From: Aquilaria yunnanensis
Taxonomy: Eukaryota > Streptophyta > Magnoliopsida > Malvales > Thymelaeaceae
NCBI GenBank assembly: GCA_039654915.1
Contig: CM077599.1
Span: 5,892,501 to 5,956,500 of the forward strand
Direction: 5' to 3'
DNA length: 64,000 nucleotides
Every line of letters starts with the position of its first letter. The stretch's first letter is position 1. Both the position numbers and the translations under genes were made by a program. Positions 47,097 to 58,429 of this stretch are shown piece by piece. Below the pieces are notes generated by a model. That model was not told the DNA's origin and ran no database searches. It was given only the letters and a program-made list of their open reading frames with translations.

Positions 47097-48253
47097 GGGA
47101 AAGTTTTCAAAAACCCCCATGTGGTTTAATGGAACCTACACTTTTGCCCCTGCATATTGGGAAACCTACACTTGCCCCCTCTGACCCAAGCTCCATTAGG
47201 CTTTCCATTTATTGAATGGGGAAAAGATAAAAAAACCCTGTGTATGGGTTCTACCTCTACCATTGCCAGCTCTCAACCGCTGCTACTTGCACAAAGGTGG
47301 CCAGAGCTCAAGACAAGAGTTTAGAGCATCAAAGATTATTAGTAAATGCTTACTCTGTTTCTTCTCCTCGTAGTAAAGCTGTCTTTGTAGGTTGTGACGA
47401 TGGCGGCGACATGAGTGAGCTTCCCCGAATGGTTAGTGGCAAAGATGGTGGTGATGGAATGTTTAATATATTAGATCAATGAAGACCAATTGTGGCTAAC
47501 GGAGCTTCATAGCTGCCCTCATTGGGGTCGACAATAGAGGAAGAGTGGTAAGCAGATAGTGAGTTGACTCTATGAAACTCAATGGTTGAGGAAGCTTCTC
47601 ATTTGAGACGAAACTCTCTTGATGATGAAACAAAGCGGAGATTAATGTCATTAGTGACTGCGAAGGTTGATACCAATGATTATTACGAGCACTTGCGAAC
47701 AGAGCTGGTTACCAGGCAAGCTTGTCTGAGGTTTTGTTTTTTATGGATCTCTGCTTGTTTAGTTTGAGTTACTAAATGAACAAATCAAAAGCTATTGTTA
47801 ATGATGTGATTTTGCAGACATGGGAGATTTTGCTTGGAATCTTTGGTCAGTGTGTGGTCATAAAAGGTTTGACTTTCTTGTCTTGAACTGGAAATTCTTC
47901 AAGATTACCTTACTTTGTTGATTTTTTTTCTTATTTTTTTTCTTTTTCTCTTCGAATTGGAAGTAGTTGACTTTTCAATGTCACTTAAAGATTGTTAAAT
48001 GAAATATTCATTTTTCTTAATTTAATACTTACTACACAATAAATGACATCATTAACTCTTTTTTTCTTTCTGGAGTTAGATGTTCTAGAGTCCAAACAAA
48101 AACTCCAATTTTATCATTTTATCATGAGTCCCATTTAGTAAACAGAGAGCTTAAAGGAGTTTGGGTGAGAAAGGGGTAAATGTATGTTCATCAATATACA
48201 AAAGGGGTAATTGTAGGTTTCATCAAATCACAAGAGGGTTTTGAAATTTTCCC
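47097..48253. mobile_element. MULE-type element, 1.16 kb, with possible captured exons
   Basis: Inverted ends: GGGAAAGTTTTCAAAAACCC on the left and, inverted, GGGAAAATTTCAAAACCCTC on the right. Both continue with ATGAAACCTACA/ATGGAACCTACA and CCCC-rich phrases. TATAAGTCTA (47,087-47,096) and TATAAGTCCA (48,254-48,263) flank it, 9 of 10 matching. No transposase. Confidence 0.85.
47582..47872 (+). pseudogene. Possible captured two-exon gene fragment
   Basis: A frame starting near 47,582 contains LRRNSLDDETKRRLMSLV and DTNDYYEHLRTELVTRQ, helical and charged like genuine protein. After a possible GC donor (CCAG/GCAAGC, 47,716) an acceptor TTTTGCAG (47,817) precedes a short frame with TWEILLGIFGQCVVIK. 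I do not recognise the parent gene. It lies wholly inside the MULE-type element. Confidence 0.4.
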
Positions 48254-48263
48254 TATAAGTCCA

Positions 48264-50160
48264 AGCTAAGAATTCCTTTTCATACTGGAGTCCATTCATC
48301 CTCAAGAAAACTGAGAAAGGAACAAACAAAAAAGGGTTTCATAACACAAGTAGAGGGCAAGTTTAGTCCTGTCTTTCTCTCTGGCATTTGTTTTTATAGT
48401 TTATTCACTCTAGATATAATTTTAGAAAGATTGAAAAATCCAACAAAATGAACATTTAAGACTCAATCGGTCATATTTAGGGATATCAATTGGTCACATT
48501 GGATGCCCTCCTCATGCTTGACTTATCATCCGTTGGATATAGTATTTTATATCCATATCCTACCTATTTTCAAATATTTTTGGTTGACAAAATCCAACTA
48601 TTTGTTTGTTTGATGTAGATTTCAAATCTTTACAGCGAGGAAGCAAGTTGAGGTGATGGTTATAGTAAGCGATGGCTGCATTGTCAGTCTAAATTAGAAT
48701 CTTGAGGAAAATAAATTACTTGAGGAGGAAAATAAATAAATGATTTTGAAATGAATGGAGAGAGGAGGTATGTGAATAATTTTATAAAAAAGTTTCAAAA
48801 TTAAAAATTTGCAGTGATATCTGTACTATATGGTATGGTAGGCCACGAACCAGTATAATTTTTTCCAAAATAATACTCATATCGTACAACATCCATTTAA
48901 TCAAACAAAAAACTTGATATATATAGTAATTGAGTGGAAGCTAATATCCAATTGGTAGTCTTCATTGACATTTGGACATCCCCCATTTTCCTTTATTATT
49001 TTTTTTTTTTTAAATAATCCATCGTGTTCTAAATATTCGACCGCCCGAATGAATGCCGCGAAGTAGGTCCCGCCCCATCACGTGGATTTGGAACTTCCCA
49101 ATTCATCACCATCACTTGCCTCGGTGCTTGGGAGTACGCCCAAAGGTCAATTTTAACGCCAAGAGTTGCTCGATTTGGACCCCTAGCCTATGACTTTGGG
49201 TTCAATAAACACCCTGTGCTTATTTTACAGTAATAATATGCAACTGAAGTGGCGAAAATTTGACATCTTCTTATTTAATTCAAGTAATGAAATTACAATC
49301 GGCGATGGTTCAATTATCTGTGGTGGCAAATAATGTATTAACAATTATTTTGCGTTACAAGTGACCTTAAGCCAACGAGCAGTGGTGGCCGTGAAACTTG
49401 GGAGTAACTTCGACTGGTGAGGGATCAAGGTGCTCGGGTAAGGGAGATAGCCTATTTTGATTTTGGGTACCAACAGTACTCATTCTATCAAATTGAAACA
49501 GTTGCTGGAGGCTTCAGTAATTTTACTCATGCTAGTTAAGTGATAAAACATACTTTAATAACATTTGTGGTTAATTTAAGATGAAAATATATAATAGCAG
49601 CGGATTTGAACCGAATTGTGGACATAATAGGTTTGTCCCTATTACGCCAAAGCCAAACAAAACCAAAAAGAATCATTAATGTTTGCATCTAGACCAATTT
49701 GGCCATTTTTTTTATGGCGAAATTATAAATTGTTGACGTTTTAGGCATGACCAAATGAACTATTTCATTGTGGTAAAGTGATTCAGTTTAATGGATACGA
49801 AATTGGACCAGAATCCAGCACCATGGCTTAATGGAGATCCATATCCGAATAAAGGGCTTGCAAAACCAAATGGCCAACGGAATCATTGTCAGATTCAGTG
49901 TAGCTAGGTGCGGTTCGGATAGAGTTAAAGTGATTCGTTAATTAGGCTTTGATTCAGATTTTAAGAGAGTAACTTATTTGAGCTGGTGTTGTAACACGAG
50001 TGGTTTATTTATCCATAAGAAAATATTAATGGTGAAATTAGGGCAAGATGAAAGCATATAGTGGCCTTCCATATATTTTTCTGCCAACCCAAAAAAAAGC
50101 CGTTGGTTGGTAGCAGCTGTTCCATTCAATCAAGATCCGACAATTATTGGTCGGCAGGGC
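48264..50160. other. Intergenic DNA and upstream region of MYB gene 2
   Basis: No gene or clear transposon. A perfect G-box CACGTG lies at 49,079-49,084, about 1.1 kb upstream of the TATA box of MYB gene 2. It could serve bHLH or bZIP factors, but a single 6-bp match is weak evidence. Confidence 0.5.
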
Positions 50161-50168
50161 TATAAAAG
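50161..50168 (+). promoter_or_regulatory. TATA box of MYB gene 2
   Basis: TATAAAAG lies 110 bp upstream of the start codon, predicting transcription start near 50,190 and a leader of about 80 nt. Confidence 0.75.
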
Positions 50169-50270
50169 GGACATGGATCATCCTAACCTAAGTTTTGAAG
50201 TTTAGGTGAGGGGCTTTCATATGAAAGCAAGGGGGGAGAGGATCGATCGAGGGAGGCAAGACGAGACAGA

Positions 50271-51470
50271 ATGGGGAGGAGTCCATGTTGCTCCAAGGAA
50301 GGACTCAACAGAGGAGCCTGGACTGCCTCCGAGGACAAAATACTCACCGCTTACATCAATGCCCATGGAGAAGGCAAATGGCGGAACCTCCCCAAGAGAG
50401 CTGGTTGGTACTTCTCTTTCTTTCTTCTCAATTTTGTAACATATTTTATTAACTCCAAGCACAAGCATATACACCAAAAACTTGAATATATATGCACACA
50501 CAAAAATATAGAGTCCTATGCTATACCATTACATTATATATACCACCATAGCAAGAATTGACCAAAGTTAGGGTGATTAGCATAAAAGTCTCCAATTTGG
50601 AACTCAAGGAAAAAGAAGATGCAGGTTTGAAGAGATGTGGGAAGAGCTGCAGACTCAGGTGGCTAAACTACCTGAGACCGGATATTAAAAGAGGCAACAT
50701 TTCTCACGATGAAGAAGAGCTCATTATTAGACTCCATAAGCTTCTTGGCAACAGGTTTTATAATTTCCCTACCTACACTACTGGTCAATTGCTTTTAAAA
50801 TCAACTTGTCATTTGCCTTGTCAAACTCCATCTATAAAAAGGGAGAAAAGTTCTTTTTTTTTTTTTTCCAGAAAGAAAATACTCACCATAAAAAGGGAGT
50901 AAATGTTTGTTGGGGGAATTAATACGATGCAGATGGTCTTTAATAGCTGGAAGGCTACCTGGGCGAACAGACAATGAAATCAAGAACTATTGGAACACTA
51001 CTCTGGGGAAGAAAGTCAAACCAGCTCAATCCCTTGAAAACCGAGAAACCCAACCCCCCGCTCCTCCATCGCATGCGGCCGAGCCACCAGGACCGCACTC
51101 TCTCGGGAAAACCCAAGTACGTGTGATCCGAACTAAGGCCACCCGTTGCACCAAGGTCCTCGATCCGTTTCAATTTACCAACGACATCGACGCCAAAACT
51201 CCGAGCACACAGCAATCACTGCCGGAAAGCCGGAATCATGACCGGCCCCTCTCGGATGGTGAAAAGGGTGAGCTGGGTTTCTTAAATTTCGGCTGTGACA
51301 GCGAACAGACTGCACTGCGGGCAAATGGAGGAGGGGACGGTTTTCTGGCAGCCCAGTTACCGCCGTTGGAAGATTCGATTTTCAAGGATTGGGCAGAGCA
51401 TCATGACGCTACAATCACAATGGACCTCGATTCACTGGCTTTTTTACTTGATTGTGGAGAATGGGCATGA
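50271..51470 (+). CDS. R2R3-MYB transcription factor, TT2-like proanthocyanidin regulator (MYB gene 2)
   Basis: Exons 50271-50403 (133 nt), 50625-50754 (130 nt) and 50933-51470 (538 nt with stop) join with GT-AG introns in the usual R2R3-MYB phases and give 266 aa. The N-terminus [17 protein letters not shown] is that of TT2/MYBPA2-type factors. R2 has Trp17, 37 and 57; R3 has Ile70, Trp89 and 108. Glu76-Arg95 fits the bHLH-interaction signature. The C-terminus has [14 protein letters not shown] (150-163), the motif seen in TT2-type MYBs, and ends [16 protein letters not shown], a likely acidic/hydrophobic activation end. By family it should work in the nucleus with a bHLH and a WD40 partner to activate ANR/LAR-type proanthocyanidin genes. 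Ser20 replaces the Leu I would expect. A TATA box and poly(A) signal bracket it. It looks intact. Confidence 0.93.
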
Positions 51471-52179
51471 TCCATGTATTGTCGCACCGAAAGTAATCCA
51501 GACGAAAAATGTGAATAAATAACAATGCATGTACTATTGGTTCACGAAGATAATGTACTAGTGATTCGTCCTTTTTATTGAACTTGAAACTTCACTTAAA
51601 ATACAACTTCGACTATACGTCAAGTTGTTAGGTGTTCAAACGTCAGCGTTTACATTTATTTGTACGCTAAAAGATCCCAGCCAAGTTACTATTACACTTT
51701 CCTTTATTGAAAAATAGAAAATTGTCAAACAGCGTTAAATTTACGGTACTTATTAGTTAAATTTGATCTTGTTTAACGTTAACTCGACCTAAAAATGCAT
51801 TCTTGGTGGGTTAGGATGCGGGTTAAACTCGATCTGGTTTGCCCTTAAACGAGAATAAGCATGTATGGTAGCAAAATTATGCCATGTACCACTTGACCTT
51901 TCTATTTGAACTCACATTAGCTCAAGAACAACCATCGTCTTGGAGTTCCAAGGCTTCATTTGCCGATCGCATTTCTATCAAGAACGATCGCCACCCAACG
52001 CTATCTCAATCGGGCATTCCTCTTCTACCTCTTTATCATCATCGTAACCCTAACCCTTCTCTCCCTCCCAAAAGTCATATGGTCAGGGATCATCAAATCA
52101 ACTGGAGGAATGGTGCCAAAATGAGCAATTCAGGATGATTGGCAAATCCAATGCCCATTTAGTTGCAATGATACAAGTT
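51411..52179 (+). repeat. Direct repeat, copy 1: MYB gene 2 tail and downstream DNA
   Basis: It starts at ACAATCACAATGGACCTCGA within exon 3 and runs to about AATGATACAAGTT. It aligns along its whole length with 53,991-54,786, with scattered substitutions and small indels (one of 27 bp near 54,075). Confidence 0.9.
51514..51519 (+). terminator. Polyadenylation signal of MYB gene 2
   Basis: AATAAA lies 44 nt past the stop codon, in GTGAATAAATAACAATGC. The same signal is kept in the downstream duplicate at 54,120-54,125. Confidence 0.6.
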
Positions 52180-52189
52180 GGTTCTTGGG

Positions 52190-52858
52190 TGACTGGGTTA
52201 GCTATTACGGGGACTCGCAATTGGTGGATAACTAGTCAAAATCAAGCCTAATCATTTTATGATGGGACGTGCAATTTAGTGGAGTATGAGCTTCAGAAGT
52301 GTGGGGAGTCGAGCGATGAGTAGAGCTCGAGCAGTGAAGTCTTGTGGAGTGCCCAAGAGATTGAGGGCTAACTGTAAATAAACACAACTTTAGGGGGATT
52401 CAAATCCATGTTAGGTGGGTCACGTGATTCCAAACTAACCCGTACTTTTTAAGGCATTAACACATATGCGTAAACTTAAAACAAACTGGCTGCTACTTTT
52501 TCATGGTTTTTTTGGGGAAAGGTAAAAAAAAGTCAAATAAGTTTCACAACTTTTCTAGTTGAGTCATATAACTATATGAATTTTTGTTTAAGTCCTATAC
52601 ATTAAAAAATGTGAGTTACGTTAGTCCTATATTGGAGGGAGCTGACGGGAAATCCTATGTGGCACTTGATAGTTGTTAACTCTTGTCCAATTGGCACATA
52701 TAGGGGACTTAATTGAAAAAAAAATGAAAGTTACATAAAAAAGTTTCACAAATACAAAGTTATGGATACTTGAGGCCTAGTTAGACAAAAATTCTCTCTA
52801 CCTTTCTCTCACAGATGAAACATTCTTGTCTTTCCCTCAACCTTATCTGATGACTCCT
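52190..52858. other. Intergenic DNA, no gene seen
   Basis: AT-rich, with partial inverted similarity between about 52,530-52,600 and 52,720-52,790 that is too poor to define an element. No exon is supported. Confidence 0.45.
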
Positions 52859-53086
52859 GATGTCCGATTCCTCACAGACGGCGCCGTTGGAAGGACGACC
52901 ACGTGGACTCCCGGGGGCCCACGCGGTAGTATTGTCCGCTTTGGTGCCTTGGGCGGCCTTGTTCAGCCTTGAACCCCAAACCTCACGGATTTACACTCCC
53001 TCAAGGGGAGTCGCATCTAACCATCAGCCCCCGGGAGTCCACGTTGTCGTCCTTCCAATGGTGCTCTCTGTGAGGAATTGGACATC
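52859..53086. repeat. Inverted repeat with 60-bp arms and 108-bp loop
   Basis: The left arm 52,859-52,918 (starts GATGTCC(G)ATTCCTCACAGA) pairs with the right arm 53,027-53,086, whose inverse starts GATGTCCAATTCCTCACAGA. About nine bases in ten match, and GGAAGGACGAC and ACGTGGACTCCCGGGGGC are shared. It is unusually GC-rich here. The loop holds GCCTTGAACCCC (inverse GGGGTTCAAGGC), a possible Pol III B-box. Open frames across it are a by-product of the GC content. Confidence 0.85.
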
Positions 53087-53509
53087 AACTCCATTCCCCC
53101 ACCCACCGCCAAGGTGGCCTTTCTCTCTGGAGACCTCCACAAATACGCCCTCCCCTCATCCGTCTCCCCTGTCCTCCATGCCAAAATTTGCCGAGCTTGC
53201 TAATTAAGCATATTGGCTTGCATAGGGCTACTGGCTGACCTCTTCTTTCATCTTCTTTTCGGCCTCAACCTGCTTCCGAAACCTCAGCTGTATGACCAAT
53301 ACGAGATATGTTAATTGTATATATTAAAACTTTCTTATTAAAATTATACCAAATCTTAATTTGTTCTTGAAAAGGTGAATAATGGTAAATAATTTTTTCA
53401 TTCATTCAATCATTCACTGTATTTAAAATATTAATTTGGAATAAGTTTGGCCGAATTATAGCAAAAAAATTGTTGAACCAACACCTCCACAATCCAAAAG
53501 ATATGCAGG

Positions 53510-53773
53510 TTGAATCAATCCGAGTTACTGATTATTATGTCTAGGATTATGCTTTCTCGTGTTAAGCCTTTCCATACTCTGAAACATTCTCCATCCTTTC
53601 CTTCTGATGCTCGTCTTAGAAAACTCATCAATGAAACTATTGAAACCCTCAGAAGTGATCAAAAGTGGCCAACATCCCTCCAAATTCATTTCTCAGATGA
53701 AGAAACTCCAGTTTTTGAAATTGCTCATTTTGTTTTTAATCAACTTAATAACCCCATTTGCAAAGGCCAATAA
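53510..53773 (+). pseudogene. N-terminal fragment of a PPR-type protein gene
   Basis: An 87-codon frame contains LSRVKPFHTLKHSPSFP, then RLRKLINETIETLRSDQKW and FEIAHFVFNQLNNP. This resembles the N-terminus of plant mitochondrial pentatricopeptide proteins, where a Ser/Arg-rich presequence precedes V.(D/E)T..IL......W and VAHFVFDR segments. The frame stops at 53,773 before any PPR motif, and the following DNA is a low-complexity GGCCAACTTG-type repeat. It is truncated. The family call is from memory and moderate at best. Confidence 0.45.
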
Positions 53774-53990
53774 GACCGCAACTTCGCTTGATTTTCGGCC
53801 AACTTGCATTTGTTGGCTCTTGTTGGTGAGGCCAACTTGAATTTTGTCCCATTTGCATTTGTAGCTGAGGCCAATCTCACTTGATTTCTGGTTGGCCGAG
53901 AATGAAGGCAACATGTTAGACAACATGCCTTAATGAAGACAGAGGAGGGGAATGTGTATTTGTGGAAGTCAACATGTTGGACAAAATGCC

Positions 53991-54786
53991 ACAATCACAA
54001 TGGACCTCGATTTACTAGCTTTTTTACTTGATTGTGAAGAATGGGCATGATCTATGTATTGTCGCACCGAAAGCAACAAATTCTTCAAATTGTCGTACAA
54101 AATCCAGACAAAAAAAGTGAATAAATAAGAATGCATGTAAATTTGGTTCATGAAGATAGTGTACCAGTGATTCATTCTTTTTATTGAACTTGAAACTTTA
54201 CTTAAAATACAACTTTGACTATTTGTCAAGTTGTTAGGAGTTCAAACGTCAACGTTTACATATATTTGTATGCTAAAAGATCCTGACCAAGTTACTATTA
54301 CACTTTCCTTTATTAAAAAATAGAAAATTGTCAAACATGTGTCGAATTTATAGTACTTACTAGTTAAATTTGATTTTGTTTAACATTAACATGGCTTAAA
54401 AATGTGTTCTTGGTGGGTTGGGATGCGGGTTAAACTCGACCCGGTTTGCCCTTGAATGAGAATCGGCATGTATGATAGTAAAATTATGCCATGTACCACT
54501 TGACCTTTCTGTCTGAACTAGCATAAGTTTAAGAACAGTCGCCATCTCGGAGTTCCAAGGTTTCATTCACCAATCACATTCCTATCAGGAACGATCGCCA
54601 CCTAGCGCTATCACAACTAGGCATTTCTCTTCTACCTCTTTATCATCACCATAACCCTAACCCTTCTCTCATTCCTGGAAGTCATATGGTCAAGGATCAT
54701 TGGATCTACTGGAGGAATGGTACCAAACTGACCAATTCAGCATGATGGGCGAATCCAACACCTGCTTAGTTGCAATGATACAAGTT
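53991..54786 (+). pseudogene. Duplicated 3' end of MYB gene 2 (direct repeat, copy 2)
   Basis: The first 60 bases keep the frame of the MYB 2 C-terminus, reading MDLDLLAFLLDCEEWA and then TGA (54,048-54,050). This differs from gene 2 at two residues (Ser to Leu, Gly to Glu). The poly(A) signal and about 730 bp of 3' flank follow as in copy 1. Nothing upstream of 53,991 resembles the rest of exon 3, so R2, R3 and the middle of the protein are missing. It is either a truncated tandem gene duplicate or a segment copied on its own. Confidence 0.88.
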
Positions 54787-55234
54787 TTAGTGTCATTATA
54801 TAAGTAGTTTTTGCTTACAAATGAACATTCAAGTACATTCATCATTGCAATTGATTAGTTCATATGAATACTCTCTCTCTCTCTCTCTATATGGAAGACC
54901 ATCAGCTACAAGGGCAATCAGAGCCTAGAATCCGAAACAATTGTTCTCTTTATATTCTATGTAGGCGACGAAGAAGACCTCATTATTAACATCGGGGAAG
55001 AAGAATCTTGTCGAAGGTTACTGCTTGGAAACAACTTCAAAATTAGTAATTTTGGGACTAAAGCAAAGGATGATGAAAACGGTGAGTGGTAACATCATAA
55101 TTAATAAAAACTTGTGACATGATAGCATTATTGTAGATTATAAGAAGTTGTAATGCGGTGACAAGATGATGAATAGTTAAAAATTATGATGTGATGATAA
55201 TATTGTAAATAATAGAAAGTTAAGGAGTAATAAC
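54787..55234. other. Intergenic DNA with a short MYB-R3-like stretch
   Basis: At 54,964-54,986 the sequence GACGAAGAAGACCTCATTAT reads DEEDLII, as in R3 of the two MYB genes. LLLGNN follows about 30 nt later. Too short to call a gene. A (CT)n tract lies near 54,870. Confidence 0.3.
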
Positions 55235-56795
55235 ATTATCATAAAGGGTAAATTTCATGGTAAGTCTTTTTCCTTATTTTTTTGTCGTATCCAAGTCATG
55301 TACCTTTATTTTGTTCTAACAAAGTCCGATACCTCATGTAGCGTGTCCTATCAAAGTCTCTCTTATCACTTTGACTGTTAATTTTGATGCAATTTCAGTG
55401 AAAAATGACAATTTTAGTCCCAAAATTTCTTTATTCTACTTCTTATACCTAAAAACTTATGAATGTAATAACTTAACCATTTTCTCCACTTACCTCAAGC
55501 ATCATTTTCTTTTTCTCTTTATACCACCCAATTTTTTAATCAATCATGCTCCAGAAATTTAAATTTTTATAATTTTTTTAGAAACGTATTCATAAATTAC
55601 AAGTAAAATTTAAAATGACCTTTGGTGGGAAAGAGAGATTGGCTATCTGTAGGAGAGAAAATCACATCACAAGTAAAACTGAAATAAAAGCATGAGCTTA
55701 GCTATTTCAATTTGTCTCTGGTCACAGAGATTCGTGTTTCTCGCTCAGCTTTACGATGATATTTTCAAGTTGTTGTATCACAATGACTGACTAATGATCC
55801 TTTTTGTCTCCGCTAACCCCTTCTCCCTCCCTCTAAATATTTCTGCTTTGAGGCTACAGTTCTTCTAATGAAGTGGCTGTAGATCAATCGCTCTTGTCTT
55901 GTAAACTTTGGGAGAATCTAGGGTTGAATAACCAGAGTTTTAGCCCGAAAAGGCGGGTGGGTTTTGGTCCTTTCTGGACGAGAAGCAATAAAAATGGTTG
56001 CTTGATGTCAACGCCCCAACGATGAGCTCAAGTCCAAAAATGGTGAGATCTTTTGGAAGGTGATGGATCAATAGAAGGAACGATTTATGGGTTTTAGGGA
56101 TGGAAGAGCTTTGGTGGGCGGAGAGAGATTGGGGATCTGGAATTCAGATTCCCCTCCAGTTGCTTTCCATCATTATCTCAGCCTTTTTCCTCCAAGAGTC
56201 TTCCCTTGAAATTATTGTTTCGAGTGGCTAGTTTGATTAGAGAAGTTGGTAAGTACTCCGCCTGAACATCACTTGTGATATTGTTGATGTCCTCCCCCAG
56301 AGGAGGAAGAGCGAAGGGAGGGAGCCGAGAGGTGAGGGGGTGAGACCAAAGAGCGAGTTTTTGGAGAACGATTTTGCTGTAGACCCCCAAATTAAAGACC
56401 AGGGGTTGGCAGTCAGAGCTCCAATCGCAGGGGCTAGTAGGCCATGGGTCAAGTTCGGGTTGTGAGATACGAGAGGGGGTTTGGCCCTGGTGGAGCGCAC
56501 AGTGAGGGTGAGAAATCGCAAGTGGTTGGCATGAGAGAGAGAGAGAGAGAGAAGTGATTTATATGTTAGATCTATAAATTTTATAGTGTTGGAAGTAAGA
56601 TGAAGAAATTTTATGGACTAGATTTGATATTTTCTACTGAAGCTCATTTAAAAGTAATGGTGAAACTAAAGCATAAGAGTCTGATAAGATATGCTATATG
56701 AGATACGAGATCTCTATAAGATAAAATAAAGGTGATCTGAATAAGACAAAAAATAAGAAAAGAGACCAAGTATGGAGTTTTCTCTTATGATAAAT
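55235..56795. mobile_element. Probable MULE-type element, 1.5 kb
   Basis: About 100 bp at each end are inverted copies: TTTTTGTCGTATCCAAGTCA / TTTTTGTCTTATTCAGATCA, CCTTTATTTT and GTATCTCATATAG / GATACCTCATGTAG phrases in order. The outermost limits and target duplication are uncertain because TATCATA occurs inverted at both ends. The interior (55,620-56,550) shows no recognisable gene. Confidence 0.5.
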
Positions 56796-56811
56796 AATAG
56801 GATGTTGAGAG

Positions 56812-56820
<9 letters not shown>

Positions 56821-56858
<38 letters not shown>
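56821..56858 (+). repeat. (GT)19 microsatellite
   Basis: Uninterrupted GT dinucleotides for 38 bp, preceded by a short (AT)n tract. Confidence 0.95.
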
Positions 56859-56861
<3 letters not shown>

Positions 56862-58429
56862 GGTGCAAGATTTTCGTTGATGCTGGTCAGCTTATAATAA
56901 GGTATTAATTATGGTGCATAGAAGGCTACAATAGGGTTCCTTGGAGTATATAAATTGAGATCACAGGCTATAATTAATGTTCGAAAAACCTTAAATTTCA
57001 ATGGCTCAGGCCAGAATCACTGCAAATCACAATTAGTTGGCAACCCTGGTCCCCTAAAGCTTCTTGCAATCCACCATATTCCTCCATGTCCGCCGTCTAC
57101 TCAATAACATTCCGTCATGCCGGGATGGGCCCAAGAGAAGGAAACGCAGCAACAAGAAGCAAGCGGCACTTCGATCACTTCCACATCAAACTCTGCTTCG
57201 GTGACATCCTCGGCCACCACTACTAAAAAAACCTGTTTTTCCAATTGCCTTATTTCCAACGGTCAAATAGTTGGAAATTTCCAACGGTCAAGCAGTTGGA
57301 AATTTCCAACTGCCAAAACCGTTGGAATTAAGAAAAAATATTTTCCAACTGCCCAGCAGTTGGAAATTTTGAGAAAGGTAATTTAGATAATAGTGTATAA
57401 TAATTCCAACGGCTTTAGCCGTTGGAAATTGTGAAAATTTTATATATATATTACTTCCAACGGCTTAAACCATTGGAAAATGGGTAAATTAATGGGTTTT
57501 TCTGCCCAATTTGTATTTATTAGAGTTCCAACGGCTTTAGCCGTTGGAAATTTTAAAAACTTATATGCGAAATTGTGTATGAAAATTTCCAACCGTTAGA
57601 ACCGTTGGAAAAAAACATATGTTATTATGTATTTGCAAAGTTTCCAACGGCTTAAGCCGTTGGAAAATAAAATGGTTCATACCTCTTTCTTCCAACGGCT
57701 ATAACAGTTGGAAAAAACTTATGCAGTTTTAGTTTGAAAATTTTCCAACGGCTGAGACCGTTGGAAAAACAAAAGGTACTTTTCCTGTGCGTTTAATGGA
57801 ACGGTGAGTTTTAGTTTAGGATTTCCAACGGCTAGGGCCGTTGGAAAAAATGTTTTTAAATTAAACCCCCCCAGCGCCAGTCATCTTCTCTGGCGGGCGA
57901 ACTTCGCCTCTCTCTCTCCTGGCTTCTCTTCATCGCACAACACACACATTCACGTTTTTTCTCCGATTAAGCCGTGAAATAGCTTCGTCTAGGTCAGTTG
58001 TACATGGATCTGGTGTCGTTTAGGGCGATCTGAAGGTTAGTTTCATTTTTTTTCGAATTTCTTTGAATTTTGTTTTTCGATTTTTTGCCTCGTTTCACTG
58101 TCTTGGTTGATAATGGATTGAATATTTTGGGTTTTATTGCAGGATTGCAGTTCTTTGCGGCCATTTGAAGGAAGCTAGAGCATGATTTGAGGTTAGTTTG
58201 TTTATTTTATATTTTTAAAATTTTTTCCCCAATAAATACGCATAATCCGGATTATTACTTGTTTATTTGGTTTGAAATATATGCAATATTTGTGATTTTG
58301 TGTTGTTAATGGTTGGATGTGAAGTTTTTAGGTTACCCATTACAATTGCAAATTTATGTGTATTTTCTTACAATTTTTTTTTATTTTCGTGATGAATTAT
58401 AAAATATGAAATTATTAGTATTAAGTGAA

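Noticed and set aside
52860..53207. 115-codon plus-strand frame
   Set aside because: It crosses both arms and the loop of an inverted repeat and has no recognisable domain.
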